The notes below the pieces were generated by a model. It made no database searches and was not told the origin of the DNA. It was given only the letters and a program-made list of their open reading frames with translations. The position numbers and the translations under genes were made by a program. From the NCBI RefSeq assembly GCF_019925205.1, contig NC_083562.1, positions 17,360,001 to 17,424,000 on the forward strand: a stretch of DNA of 64,000 bases, written 5' to 3'. Positions 37,501 to 51,732 of this stretch are shown piece by piece. The first letter of the stretch is position 1. Every line of letters begins with the position of its first letter. This DNA is from Metopolophium dirhodum. Taxonomy: Eukaryota; Arthropoda; Insecta; Hemiptera; Aphididae.

Positions 37501-38903
37501 TCATTGCATAAGTCAATGCAATGGAAGTAGGTAGTTAATACTATTATTTAGATTCACGGGTAAACTTAATAATATTTTTTAGTCTTAAGTCTTTTCTTTT
37601 TTACTTGAATGTAATTCGGTAGGTTTTAGAAATGTTATATAAGTAACTTTTTGTCTAATTATTCAATTTTGTCAAAATTAGAATAAAAAAAATGTTAGTT
37701 ATGTATTTTCAATATCTTTAATTGTTCGTACAATAACTTAATAGCGATTTAAATAGAATATCATGCATATGTATAATATAATGTAACTTAAATAGTTTTT
37801 AATAATTTTAACAACAATTTATGTATTACATTTTCAAGCTTTTTGACCGACTGAAATTTGTTTTTATTGGTATTTATAGAAACAAAATTTAAAATTATAA
37901 ATGTCTATATGAATAACTCAAAAAGATACAAAATATTTAAATATGTCTCAAATGATAATAAGTATAGATAATGCTGATATAAACATTTGTTGACATTTTT
38001 AATACAGTAAAATAAGAAAATCGTAAAACTTGTCAACATTTTATTTACAGACGCTTATAAAAATTATTTATGGAACACGGAATCACGCTCAACTTTTTTT
38101 CTAATTCCAATAATAACAATATTCTGTTTAGCTAATTTTTAACTACATAATCATTTGTATCCTGACTAAAATATCTGCCATATAATAATCCTAACAATCC
38201 TAATAATAATATAACAATCCTAACTCGTTCTTTTTTTGTATACCTACTGACATAATATTAATATAACGTAGTGAGATAGGGAAACTACACATACCCACAT
38301 TTGATAGTTCACGTGAAATTTCTCGCCATGTAATAAAAAAATTAAAATGATGTGTCATTAAAACTAAACACTGCAGCTATTATTTAAACGAAAATTTAAA
38401 AAGTTGTATGACATAAAATATTAAAACCATTTCTTGTATATATTATATACAACCTTGTTATATTATATTATTAAAGTATACACATTACACCTATAGGTAC
38501 ACTATACTTATTATCGGATAAATAATATAATATAATATTATTAGATACTGTGACAGCAGCCGTATGTTTGAATTTATTTGAACCCAAATAAACAAAATAA
38601 TATGTTCGAGTATATTAAACCGTCTGTATATAATATGTACAGGCTTACAGCCATATTGGTATAATATATTGAGTTTTTCAAGGTCTTTTGGTCGTATTCT
38701 CAAAAGTCATTTACCCGTTATCGGCATCGGCGCCATAAATAATGTATAATATATAAATGCGATTGATATTGGTGAGGCTAATACTATAGAAATTCGAGAA
38801 CGCGTAACCGACACTTGGAAATAAATAACAAAACTCGGAACGATGTAAAACATAATAACGCTTCGTAGAGAAAATAAAACGAAAGAGTAAGAACACACAT
38901 AAG

Positions 38904-38904
<1 letters not shown>
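34566..38904. other. AT-rich non-coding stretch
   Basis: It contains the 165-bp hAT-type MITE at 35107-35271 and a weak candidate 55-nt exon at 36946-37000. Otherwise I see nothing. Confidence 0.5.
35107..35271. mobile_element. hAT-type MITE, 165 bp
   Basis: The left end CAGTGGTAGTCAAAT (35107-35121) and the right end, read in reverse complement as CAGTGGTGGTCAAAT (35271-35257), match at 14 of 15 positions. CAGTG-type ends are typical of hAT elements. The flanking octamers CTAAATAT (35099-35106) and ATAAGTAT (35272-35279) agree at 6 of 8 positions, consistent with a decayed 8-bp target-site duplication. There is no coding capacity, so it needs a transposase from elsewhere. Confidence 0.68.

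Positions 38905-38944
<40 letters not shown>
38905..38944. repeat. (CA)20 microsatellite
   Basis: A perfect 40-bp CA repeat. The Cys-Val frames on the - strand here are translation artefacts of the repeat. Confidence 0.97.
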
Positions 38945-38946
<2 letters not shown>

Positions 38947-39825
38947 TCGTATTTAATAAGAGTCGACCTGTCCGATGAGCTAATATAATATATATATATT
39001 ATTATGTATAGTACCTAAATACATACGCGTGTGCGGTGTGCCCTATAATTTTCTGATCGTAAAATACGTTGCCGACCGCACGACGAGAAGGAAACGCTAT
39101 AGAAACACTGCATAGTGCATAGTTTAAGTGAAGAGACAGGCGGTGACGAAGGATATGTCTGTGGAAAATGATCCCGTCTTCTCGTTTGAGCTGTCCGAAT
39201 ATTTTGGTTATTTCTCTTTCAAACCATATAATCGTCTCGTAAATCGTACACGTAAATACGTAATACGCGATAAGGTTATCCAACGGCAATGCACTCTCCC
39301 GACATATGATATCCTTGATCATGTTGACTTTGTATGAATTTATTACGATGGCTTTTTTGACTAATTAGTAATTTTTATCTGGGTTTCCCACATCAATACA
39401 TCTAACACTTTCCCTTCATACTTGCTCATATTATGTAGTACTAATATTACTATGGAATGCACTATCAGATACTTACAACATTTTTTTCTCAAACTCTTAT
39501 CTTAAATCGGCGTGGTATTATACTATCATACCTATATTATACGTAACGATCCAATACGCGACCTACACGGCATGTAACCTTAGAAATATTTACGATTTTT
39601 AGAAAAACCATTTGAATCTGAAAATTGGACAATAATTACCGTAGAACATAATATTATTATGTTTAAAATTTAGGAACATAATAATTAATAATTACATGAC
39701 ATAAAATATACTATAAAATATGTAGCTATTATTTATAAAAGATTTAAAATAGTCATCATAATGATAATTAGGTATACCTAAATTATAATTAAAATTGACA
39801 AATTAAAAAATAACAAAAAATAACA

Positions 39826-40097
39826 TTTTTTTTTTTTTTATTGAGTTAACACTTAAGGAATCAACATCTTTGGTAGTTACTCGTCAGCCTGAAGGTTATT
39901 TAGTAGGTTTATTTTTTAACTGTAGGGAAAGGTACGGTTGGCTAGAACACGTATATTATAATATGTGTGGCGAGGATTTGTCACTAAAGCCTGGGTGGTC
40001 AGTGGTCACCCATCCGGGAACTAGTGACAGCGCCTGATATACTTGACTTCAGAACACGCGTGTTACTGAAGCAAACCACTGCGCGACACCAGACCAC
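39826..40097 (-). mobile_element. SINE with tRNA-like promoter, copy 1
   Basis: On the - strand the element starts near 40097 with an A-box-like TCGCGCAGTGG (40086-40076). A B-box-like block follows at 40023-40011 and the element ends in 14 A residues (39839-39826). Its 22-bp core at 40002-40023 is identical to that of the copy at 53159-53180, and the A-box regions also match. The GGATGGGTGACC word in the core is reminiscent of 5S rRNA, so the head may be 5S- rather than tRNA-derived. I could not define a target-site duplication. Confidence 0.72.
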
Positions 40098-42894
40098 TAA
40101 AAATTACAGTAATGTGCAAGAAATCCATTATTTTTCAATTTGATCAATATTTGATATACAAGTATATGAATAATTATGACCATGGTTTAAATATTACCTA
40201 TTTAAAAAAGAAAAACTCGTAATAGGTTTGATGATAATAACACCCGTCGATGTACACGCATTGGTGAGGGAAAGACTACTTTCATCCCCCACACCCACCC
40301 TACCCTCTGTAAAAATAAAAAATTTCAAATCCCCTTAGTATTTTATGTATAAATTTAATAAAAGAAATAGTATTATTATTTATTTATGATAATATTATGA
40401 TAAGGGACTGAAATAACATTTTGTATTAAAACTATTATGTATGATAAATAATTATACATGAAATATAGTTTTAACACCCCCTACCTCCTATAACATGAGT
40501 CATTACCCAAAAGACAAATCTGTAAACTATCTGGGGAATTTTCCTTCCTCTACAGTCTACACGGCGTATATAGGCAAAATTGAATTAAAAATATTGCAAT
40601 GTCGTATTGTCGTCTATTCATTGTTGCATGTTTGGTTGCGTCTCGTAAACTCTGAGGCACTATGCTATTCCACGAAAATAAAATTTTAGATACTTATATA
40701 ATGTTATTATAACCACATCAATCAACTATATAATACTTTATAGTAAATTTAGTATGTTTTACTACGAGTATAATAATAATATACAGACTGCAACGTTATT
40801 TTTGAATTTACCCTCGTTTCATAAATTATAAGCCATTCTGAAAATATTATGTAAGTACTAAAGCTGAGTAATTTGAGTTACTTGTAGGACTTATGCACAA
40901 ATTGTTGAGCGTCAGTAATATTGTTATTATATTGTATTGTAGCCTCGCTAAAACAGAAAATATTTGGACAACGTCGTTCGCAAGGTCGTCCTCTACGACG
41001 AAAGACAAATCGGTTTATAACGCCTATTCTAATTCTCTCACTATATACATTTTATATATAATATGTATATGTTTATATGATAATAATATTATGATGTATA
41101 TATAAAATATGATTTACACTTGCGAGCAAATGTTTAATTATCTTCAAGAACCTAGTTTTCCCTCCCCTTCGCGGCAGAAGTGCATTTCACCAGCATGTAC
41201 AATGTGTGGTTAAGTGAAAACGTTCAATAACGTACATTACAAAAACGTTCACTTTTTAAAATTATTATAACATAAAATGCGGGCAAATGAATATATGTTG
41301 GTAATTGGCCATGCTCAAGTATCACCTATACATAAATAACAGTATAATAATATTATGTCCTTCACCGATTCGATAGCATTAGCAATATTATAATATTATG
41401 GATAACATTCTACAATTCTATGAGGTGCATAACGGCTGTACCAAAGGCATCCATAATAATGTCACACGTAGTACTTACGTGGAATAACATTTCGGCGATA
41501 TAATAAATAGGACGTTCCAGGCGTGGACAGCAAAACAGTATATTATCGAAAATAAAATAAATTAAATATACAATCGAGACTCCATCTTTGCCGGAATGGT
41601 GTCAGGTTTACTTAAATTTTTCTACACGCGGTGTACCTTACAAACATATTCGCTCGTCGAAAATGGCAAACGGCATATATTACATACGTCATGTATGCCT
41701 ATATGATGTATTATGTATATATTTACGTTTGATATAACATTATGTAGGTACTGTTTTGAGTATAGTATGTTATTGTTACAGTGTAGTATAGTGAAATATA
41801 ACGCAACTTGCGACAGACGACCAGCAGGCAGTGTATGCTGCTCGTCCGCGGCGAAAAACATGTATCTATATAGGTATATAGGCACGCATGCGAGAGATAC
41901 TTATCGTAAAACAATAACGCGTAAACGCTGCACGTCCTATATAGTATTATACACATAGGTATACATATAATCATTTATGATATAAGTAGGTAGGTACGCG
42001 ATATTCATATGATAATATAATAATATATTGATGCAACGATGCATAAAAAGGCCCCACGCGCCGCGACGGGCGTGTGTTTTCGATATATTTAGGGCACGAT
42101 TTAAATTTTTCCGCAAGTCTGCTGCGATATGCGAACCCATCATGAAGTAAACCGAATGCTTAATATTAATATAACGTATATACGATACATATTATATATT
42201 ATATACGATATAATATATCAGATACCTATATAGCTTTAGATGCCGGTGGTGGGCGTCCTAGAGTTTTGAATCGTTTTGGGGATGCATTGTTGCGGCGACT
42301 GTGTCCAGTGTGAAACAATCGCGCATTATGTTCTATATTATAATATTTACATATTGTATGCGCTTCAGCATATTGTTACCAGTGTATTGTAAACATATAT
42401 ATATATCGTATTGCGTGCACCTATAATTCATTACCCAAAATATAACAGTCTCGACGTTATATTCACTGCATGTTATAATATAATATTATTATAATACTTA
42501 TATATTTCATACCTCTTATTTATGGGTCATTTTGGTAAATTTTCGTTTAAACCGATAATTTTCAATAAAAGCCTATTGTAACAATATCGTGCGTATACAA
42601 CATGGTGGTACAGTGGAGATAAGGAAGGTTGGATGAATTGGAAAACAGAAAGAAAATGTGTTGTCTTTTTGAAGGATACGCTATAGTATGCAGCCCTATT
42701 ATTTGGGGCCGAACAGTATAATAACTATAGTGCATAATAATATTTCCATAGATTTTACCATTTATGGGTAGACTTACTAATCATACCTAGGTGGCTAGGT
42801 ACGTATGTCTATTATTATAAAATTATATTATACTTATATGCATATTTATAAGCTTACGGAATTGTAAATATTTGTGTGTGCCAATAATAACAAA

Positions 42895-43120
42895 ACCAAA
42901 TCGGCGGCGGCCAAACGGGCCACCGTCCAGCGGAGCGGATAAAATATTATCGGACATTTACCGTTATAATAATACCTACGCCGTCGCCGCCACCGCCGTA
43001 TGTCCACCTACACGCGACCTATCGGGGGCAAAACGGGATGTGCCTGTATAGACGGCGACGATGACGAGTTCGCCTCTCGGAAATCGCGTGACACCGCACC
43101 GCCGCGGTTCGAGTCCAAAT
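42895..43120. promoter_or_regulatory. CpG-rich patch, candidate promoter
   Basis: A CpG-rich block with GCC/CCG triplet runs is followed about 240 bp later by a strong acceptor-like TTTTGTTTGCAG ending near 43360. The sequence after the acceptor has stops in all frames within 35 codons, so no coding exon is called. It could be the start of a non-coding RNA or a UTR. The perfect B-box word GGTTCGAGTCC at 43106-43116 is discussed under rejected items. Confidence 0.2.
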
Positions 43121-43500
43121 AGATATTATATATACCTAGGTATAGTGATTGGTGTACATTATATTTTTTAGTTTTCTCACTTCTCGACCGCAGCTATAGC
43201 CGAGACCATTCTTCGGTTTCATTTACACCGTTATAGGTACTTGTTTAATTTCGAATTATATTTTTTCTACACACATTTTTCCCCTCTATAATTATTACAT
43301 TACCATCATTATTATATGTCCGTGGTCGTCACGTGGTCGTTGTCGTGTTTTGTTTGCAGTCCACCCAAGAGACAGACGAAATCTCAAATATTTCTCCGTT
43401 CTTATAAGCTGTATAATATATTTTATGGGCACCGTGTAATTCGGAAAACGTTATGTGTGTATATATAGTAAAAAATAAAAATGTACATTCATATACGTGT

Positions 43501-43502
<2 letters not shown>

Positions 43503-43543
<41 letters not shown>

Positions 43544-43555
43544 GTGTGTGTGTGT
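43503..43555. repeat. (GT)20 microsatellite plus (GT)6
   Basis: Twenty perfect GT units (43503-43542) are followed by a single C and six more GT units. Confidence 0.97.
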
Positions 43556-46500
43556 TGATGTAATTGAAAAGACGTGTGCCGTCCTCCGTATAAACCGACT
43601 GTGACTAAAAAAAATGTAAAAAATAATAAAATACAAACTATCTGCTTTGAAAAATACCGTTGAAACGTTATTATTTTGACACCCAGTCGTCGTCACTCGT
43701 CGTGGTCGTTGGTGTTTTTTACTTTCGTCTGCTCGCGTATTATAGATGTAATATAAACTGTACATGTTATTATATTTTGTAAAACGGTTTGGATTTTATA
43801 ATATATACAATATACATATTACTCTGCGGTGGTACCAGTATTATACAACATATAAATATTATGAATCTAAAGAACGTCCAGCAAGTTGTTTTTTATCCAA
43901 CTGACTACTGAAGACATTTTTTATACTAAATGTAACACGAACAATTTTTTTTCGATTCAACGAACTCTGCTCATCTGCATACGCACTTACTGCGGTCTGA
44001 TATATATAGGAAATTAACCATTCGGATTAATTACAAAAAAAAATTACTACCTATTTGGATTAATCTTGGTTACCTACCAACTTGTACCAAATTAATTTTA
44101 CGTGATAATTTCCACGTTATATAATTAAACTCGTAAGCATAATATCGACAAAACAAATTAATATTAATTCACGCTGAAATGCCTTCACTGGTTGATTCTT
44201 CCTTCAAGCCAATCAATCCACCACATTATATAGAAAGAACATCTCTTATGAAAATGTATCAACTTATATCTAAAGATCATTAGGTCAAAATTAATTATTA
44301 ATTGGTAAACTGTAAACGTTGCATTTAGTCATTTAGCTATTATGTTTGTATGTTCCTATTATTAATAACTTTGCCATCTACCGGATCTACTATGATTTTA
44401 CTTGTTTTAAAATGTATACAACTACAGTACCGTTTTACAGTAATAAATTCAAAATAGTAATATAATTATGTGTATGTAAGTACCTATATAATGTATTAAT
44501 ATATTGGCGATTACCTGTATTTATGTATAATGTATGAAGTTACTGAATATATATATTAACACGAGTTTTCACGTAAATCGAACCGATAAATCTCTCTACA
44601 CGGCACACGAGTCGCTGACCGACTTTTGACACTTTTTTTTCTTCTTTTGCCAGAACATTATATAATATTATATTATAGTAATGAAAAAACTGTCGGTCAA
44701 ACCGAAACGGCACTGCATTATAATACATATTAGATTATGTATGTGTGTGTGTTTGTGCAACACTCGCCGAGTTTTATAATAATGGAGTGAGACAGAGATA
44801 TATTATGTATAACAGTACAAAGGTATTATAGTGACAACAACGACGAAAACTACGATAATCACATTATACACGCGTATACTTACATCAAGATCTTAACATA
44901 TTAAAATTCTTTGTAGATTTTGTAATAATAGTAGGTTTATGTACTGCCTGCCCACCAACCTACAACCAGTGCAACCATACCGGACCTAAAAAAAGTAAAA
45001 ACAGGACAGTGTTTGTTTATTTTCGGATCATTTTTTGTATTTGCGATGTACCAAACACGACAGAATACACGACATGAGTGTTGCGACCGATGGCGAGTTG
45101 GGCAAAGTTTCTTGGTTAGCACCCACTGCTTGATCCGACATTGATCAATTTGCTGCTATTTCTACTAGAAAAAGTATCTCCAGACAAAAAATAAATAAAT
45201 TAAAAAACAAAGTTTTTGATTTTAAAATTAAAAACATTAACTTATACTTATACTTTTATTATACTTAAACACTTAACTAATTAATTTGAAAAAAGTTCCA
45301 TCGCCAATAATATAGACCCTACACTCTATATAATTATAGTCTTCTAAGAGCGATCGTTTATCATATTATGTGTATTATTAATCGATATCTGCAGTTTGCG
45401 ATCAAAATGGATTTTGTCTTTTTTAAAACTATCTAATGTATGTATCTGAAAGTATATTAAAGTTCATTAAAATTTGTAGGCTGATTACTTTGTTAATTTT
45501 TTTCTAATAGTATACGTGTATTAACTTATACGAGTATGTTATAGGCGTTCAGCCTATATAGGATATACTTGTAGATATTGTACATTTTTAAAGCACCATC
45601 TCCGCGTATTTTGTATACATACCAATTTCTAATACTGCAACTCAACATGCTCGAAGACGGAATCATAATATATTAAGCATTCTGGTTATTATTATTTGTG
45701 TATAAACGCGTATAGTGTTCTGTATTTATATTAATTTCATACTTAAGTAAATTTAGGGTTTGGCAATCAAACTACTATATAAGTTATATTTTTTCTCCAT
45801 ACAAACACCACGCTGCCAAAAAGTGTGGAGGAAGAAAAAAACGACACTTAAAGCCACCGCTCGTTCACAAATGTACCTTTAGGTATTTACATTTTTTTCA
45901 CATTAAGTAGGTATAATATATTTGAATACAAACATTATAATAAACACATTAAATGGACACTTTCAAGAAGAATACACGAGATTGTATATATCTACTAATA
46001 GTTTAACCTAGGACAAGGAAAATTATTTTATCAAAACGAAAACACATAATATAATAATAATATATGTATAATGGGCTTGTAGCAAATGGAATAATATGAT
46101 TTTGAAAGTAGAACGTTATGATAAGGATTTAATTTTATTCATACGCGTGAACCTTATACGGCTTAACTTAATTGGTAGGTAGATTTACTGTTTTGTCATC
46201 TTCTTGTTTTTTACACGATATAATTGAATTATTGAATATACATCATTGGGTTTACACGAAAGTAACATTAACTGTAGGACATAAACTGAGAATTTTCGAA
46301 AATCCGTTAAAAATGTGTTTATCGCTCCAAGTTCTTTAATAGTAGGTATAGGCAGGTATATAAATATTTTTTTTTCTTTAACGAACAAATTATTTCTCTC
46401 AATAAGCATAAAATATATTTTAGTTATATATAATATATGTATTTTTAAAGTCTTAAATTATAATATGATTAATTTAATTGTAATATATACAATTAAATAA

Positions 46501-49500
46501 TAATCTATTATATAATAATATATATGAAGTTTATACGCGAATTAAAACATTTTAAAATTATTAATTATTATTAAAAATAAAGCTACCTATAAAATATATT
46601 TAAACTATACCTACTGGAATTACTGTATGGTATACGCATATATATATATATATGGTTACTGATAAATTATAATAGTATCTCGGTTTACCACGCAGTCACA
46701 TTTGTAATTTTTTCAGGAATTTTTACAACACGCTTAATATGTAGACACTGTAATCTATATGAAATATGAAATGTTTTCAAACCTTTGCTATAGAAAACCA
46801 TACCACAATACCGACAATATAATATTACATAAATGATAAATCTATATAGTGTAATGACTGTGAATTTAATAACAAATTACAACGGGTGTATCAAAAACAA
46901 AACTTTAACATTTTTTTTTTATATAAGTCGTTGTCGTACGATTAGCGTTAAGATCGTGAAATTTTTTAAAGAGTTTGGATATTATATTATTATGCACTAC
47001 AGGGTTCTTAACAATATGTATTTACTTTTTATGTTTTATCAGTTATTTTTTTTATCACACGATCTATATGATAATTATTTACAATAGTTTATTAATAATA
47101 TTATTTAATAATTTAACCTATAGGTGTAATCACATATGATTCTACAACGACTGGAATATTAACTATATTTTTAGTCTCGAGTTATATCACACACTATTGT
47201 ATATACATTATACTTACAAGTTGCATAATTTATAATTAAATAAATATGATGCATAATTAAGCTTGAAACCATTATGCCAAATCAGAAACGCTAATCGTCA
47301 AACATTGTTCGCGTTAATGTTAAACACTAACGCGCAATAATAAAAATATTATTGTTATTATTACTACCTATTATGATTATTGATTATCATTATATGACGG
47401 CTAAGTACTTTCTCTGTAAATCCGTATGTGAATAAATTTAAACAAAAACCATTGTTAGGTACGTTTCAAAATCCATTACTATCGATGATTGATTATCTAT
47501 TATTCACTTTTTATAATTTATTTGTATATGGTATTTTCACTTTTATTGACGAACTTCGGTGCAGAATTGTTGAATCGTTTTATTTAATGTTTTTATATTC
47601 TTATATATTTTAATAACGGATAAAATTAGAAATTGTCTCGGATAATTCAAATGTGCAAAATATATATATATTATTTTTATACGACATATTATTATTATGA
47701 AAATCTTTATATATTATTCTACTGTCTTTATAAAGTCGTTAGTCGTTACTATATAAGATGAATGTGGACACGTGGTAAGATGATTAGAACCATTTCCGTA
47801 GAGAACATTATTATGTGAGAACTTGTATAATTGAAAATTATTACTGTATGATTATATATTATTATCATTATTTTTATAAGACTTGTTAGAAAATATTAAA
47901 TGTTTTCTATGTCACAAAAGTCTGGTCTCACTTAATTGTACACTAACAGAAAGTAAAACACAAATAAGATTTTTTGTACAATAATTATTATTGTGACATT
48001 AAATTTCCACCCTTTTTTTCTAAACCACAGTACCTACCTATAATTATTACTATTATATATATATTTTTTTTTTCAACCGCGGTACCTATATAATAATATG
48101 GTTATTTCAAGAATTAATTTTTTTTATACTATACTAACATTGTTTTAGTCGTTTTAAAATGAAATAGAGTGAAAAAAACGTAGGATAAAAAAAATAATTG
48201 AGGATTAGATTAATGAACGACTACTATCGCACACGACCACACTAATTCGAACATTGACGGTGATTGCAGACAACACACTCGTTGGTCAACGGGAACGAAA
48301 ATTTACGAAAACTCGCGTACCCTGAACGTTAATCTAATTATTATTTATCACCGTACAATATTGTGTTGACTATTATATAAATTAGATAATTTGTGCGCGT
48401 TGGTACTTACATCGCGGGGTGAAAATAAAAACGCGCGTGTCGGGCTCACGTATGACGAATATTAATATCGAGTACACGGTAAATAGTTGCGCAAACAGAA
48501 AAAATTATGAATATATCGAAATATTTGTGTGTATATTCAAAATAATATTAATACTTACACGTACCGTAAATATATTATATTATTTTATGACACTATAATG
48601 TACAATGCACGCGTGTAAACAAAAGCATATCCATGGATCGTGTATAATATTATTATTGTACTTATTACATTTTCCTGGCGCGTGCAGCAATGGGCTCAGA
48701 TCGCAACTCTGTTTTCTCGGGAAATATTTCCAACATCACGCGATTGCCAGCCGCCATCGCACGTACATATTATAACGTATATAATACTGACTATTCGATA
48801 GCACGTGCAGAAGTTCACTTTTCCGTGGCGCGCGCGTCCATTGTTGTCGGAAATAGCCTGTCGCCTTTATGAATTGGCAATATCTCTGACGGTCGACGGA
48901 CTACATAATATATATAGGTACGCGTATGTGTGTAGTGTATTATATTATATAGGTATTGGCGTGTATATACACTTATAATATATATACATATACATATCCA
49001 TATAAATATATAGACGATCGAGCAATCGCGCATGTGAACCAAAAGATGACAACTATATATGCAGCTAATATGTATAGTATACATACCTAAGGTAATACAT
49101 ATTATACATGAAATATAAAGTTCCGTATATATATGCTGACGAGTGTTACCCGTGTGACTCTGAAGAAGATATCGCTACGACCTATATATATATACACGAT
49201 TTTAAAATATAATATGTTGCCATTAACTAGACAGAGAAAGAGAGATTATATAATTGGATAAAAAAACAACGCGTGAAGAACGCTAGGGAATGTTGAAAAT
49301 TATCGTATTTCCAGCAAACACGTACCTACCTATACCTATAACCTAGAACCTACCTACTCTAAATCTAAACTTGTTTGGAAAATATTTTTATTTACAAGAT
49401 TTCGAAATCACTCTATACACTTAATATGTTTTTTGAAAAAAAACCAAATACCTATACTAACTACATAACATAAATACTTCACTAGTCTCTGCGTTTAAAT

Positions 49501-51406
49501 GAAATTTATAATTGTTTCAATTATGTACCTACTTAAAACATTTACGGACATCGCCTGTCTCAACTTACACTTAGTACACTTTCGATGTACAATATAAAAT
49601 TATATTGTATTATGTGTAAAATGAATAAGTCATTTTTTTTTCACTAGCACGTTTAATAATTATACTATATGTATATCTATTCACGAATTGTAGTACCTAT
49701 GCATATTATATAATTAAAATGATCTTCCGAGTTCTGGCCATAATACTATATTGTCTATTCAATATAATATAATATTGTGACTAGGTGAAATCAAAATACT
49801 TTTCTAATAACACAGTCCTTACAAATCAAAAATATTATAAATAATAAATATGTTGAAGATTTAATCGAATCGAAGTCCGCTGCAGCTCGAAATTAACTCA
49901 GAAGTCACGACCAATTCGTTTACGCTATCTTTAATAAGGAAAACTAGTAGATTAAATTCATAAAAAAAAATGGTTATAATATCATATACACATAAATACG
50001 TAATACACCAATTACCAGCAGTGTATAACGCATATAATATCAAGAGTATTTTTTTACCAATGATGCATGGATAATATATTGTATATACCATCGCAGTTCT
50101 TTTCACGGCTAACTGTTTTAAGTATATATATATATTTTTTTTTTAATTTAATGCGAATTAGTTGCATATTTAAATATTTATTATATATATTATATTCATA
50201 TGGTTTCGAAACATTAAACAACCACAAAATTGGATGAAAACTAACATGTGAAAAATATGAGTATAAAATTAAAATTAAGTACTTATAAGTTATAATAATA
50301 ATAATATTAATAGTAATAATTAGGTCAGGTTATACTCATTATAGTACATTATAATATTAATTGTCCATTATAATATGGTTTAGCCCGTGCGAAATCGCCG
50401 TTAAAGGTGTTAGAAGAAGAGTTACAAATCAAAAAGATTTTAAAACGGTGCATCTAGGGTTGGCTACTGGGTACGTTTAGTACGTACACCTCCCTTCAAC
50501 TGCTATTAAGTATTTTGATAAAAAGTTTTATTTGTACATTACATTATTATTAAATCTTACTTTGATCATAATATATTTATCTGGAGCCAGAGAAATTTTT
50601 ATTTTGCACATATAGGTAACTATTATTTAAACCAGATAAATATAAATTTTGTGTTAACATTATATTATACTATTTGAATCAAATTAAGCGTTAAAATATA
50701 TCGTCATAATATACTCAATACTCATGTCGACATAATATTATTGTATACTGAGTGGAGTATAGACTATAGAAGTATAGACTATAGGTATAGGTTTTGTATG
50801 ACTCGATAACACAATTACAATTTAATGATAACTATAAAAATTATCACTCACTGCTAGTGTGTATGGTGATTTTTTTGAACCGAAACGTTTCTCTTCACAC
50901 AAATTCACAATACCTGTCATGTATTATGTACGATACGTATAATACATTCGACTCTCGTAAATTCAAAATTGGTGGGACTTATGAACAATTTTGAATTTTT
51001 TTTTTTGAACTTTTGAATTACTGAGTTAAAAAAAATGTCGTACTTACGATAATAATTCGATAGTTATCAGAAATAATAAGCTAAATTATTCACAATTGTA
51101 AGGTAAATTATTTACGATAAGATTAGAAGAAATACATTTTAGTGAATATACTTTGAATTGCCGAGCGTTGAACTTCAAATTGTCGCGTGTTTTGACGGCT
51201 TGTTTTCCCTAACATTTTACTACGTATTACTATGTGGCGAGTACACTTAACTCTTAAATGCATTGTTTTTATTCGAATCACTGCGATACTTTTAAGGGAA
51301 CGAGCAATGACTTCGAATTATCGAAAGTTTCAAATTATCAAAGGTTTGGATTATCGAAAGTCGACTGTATAATATAAATTATATTATTGCCGCGGTGGCG
51401 TCGGCG
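43556..51406. other. AT-rich stretch without recognisable genes
   Basis: Frames of 60-104 codons occur (for example 43451-43765, 46833-47087 and 48815-49084), but they have simple-repeat or AT-driven composition. I see no splice-supported exon, no structured repeat and no RNA gene. Confidence 0.5.
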
Positions 51407-51532
51407 ATGATTTTCCGCGGGCACGCGCGCGCCGCCCATCACATGGACTGCAGTACGTGTGGCCGCGTCATCGACGAAGTATCCGATTTTTGTGTCCTAT
51501 TGTGTGCGTCGTGTACTACCTATATAATATAA
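51407..51532 (+). CDS. Candidate 41-codon small ORF with two Cys pairs
   Basis: A CpG-rich patch encodes a 41-residue peptide from ATG to TAA. Its middle, 'CSTCGRVIDEVSDF', is followed by 'CVLLCASC', giving a C-x2-C ... C-x3-C-x2-C arrangement (Cys15, 18, 29, 33, 36) that recalls small zinc-binding folds. No neighbour or promoter supports it, and GC-rich DNA raises the chance of random Cys and Arg codons, so this may be chance. I do not recognise a family. Confidence 0.15.
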   Translation: MIFRGHARAAHHMDCSTCGRVIDEVSDFCVLLCASCTTYII

Positions 51533-51538
51533 ATATAA

Positions 51539-51540
<2 letters not shown>

Positions 51541-51568
<28 letters not shown>
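51541..51568. repeat. (TAA)n microsatellite
   Basis: A perfect 28-bp TAA run. About 140 bp further on lies its complement, TTA, at 51708-51732, so the pair could fold back on itself. Confidence 0.9.
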
Positions 51569-51569
<1 letters not shown>

Positions 51570-51707
51570 TAATAATGAAACATTTTCTCCTACGTGGAGC
51601 TGAAAAAGAAAAATAACCGCCAAGATGGTCTCTTCATATATTAACTACGTGAACACTTGTAACTGTATAAGATTATTGTATAATTATATGCATTGTTATT
51701 GTTGTTT

Positions 51708-51732
51708 TTATTATTATTATTATTATTATTAT
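51708..51732. repeat. (TTA)n microsatellite
   Basis: A perfect run of about 25 bp, complementary to the TAA run at 51541-51568. Confidence 0.9.

Larger units (their letters stand above)
38946..43502. other. Non-coding stretch between two dinucleotide microsatellites
   Basis: It holds SINE copy 1 (39826-40097) and a CpG-rich patch (42895-43120). Short frames at 39002-39337 and 41622-42143 overlap on opposite strands and lack recognisable features. Confidence 0.5.

Noticed and set aside
38707..38943. - strand frames starting with Cys-Val repeats
   Set aside because: They are translation of the (CA)20 microsatellite.
39128..39337. + strand frame containing 'VIQRQ', considered as DH conserved region 3
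   Set aside because: There is no acceptor in phase 0, and the residues around QR do not fit the family; an overlapping - strand frame is equally long.
43106..43116. Perfect tRNA B-box word GGTTCGAGTCC, possible tRNA gene
   Set aside because: No A box at the right distance, and the flanking bases do not form a T stem or acceptor stem.
43360..43440. Strong acceptor TTTTGTTTGCAG followed by a possible exon
   Set aside because: All three frames meet a stop without a convincing donor, and none gives a recognisable peptide.
43451..43765. 104-codon - strand frame with His-Thr repeats
   Set aside because: It reads through the (GT)20 microsatellite and has no supporting features.
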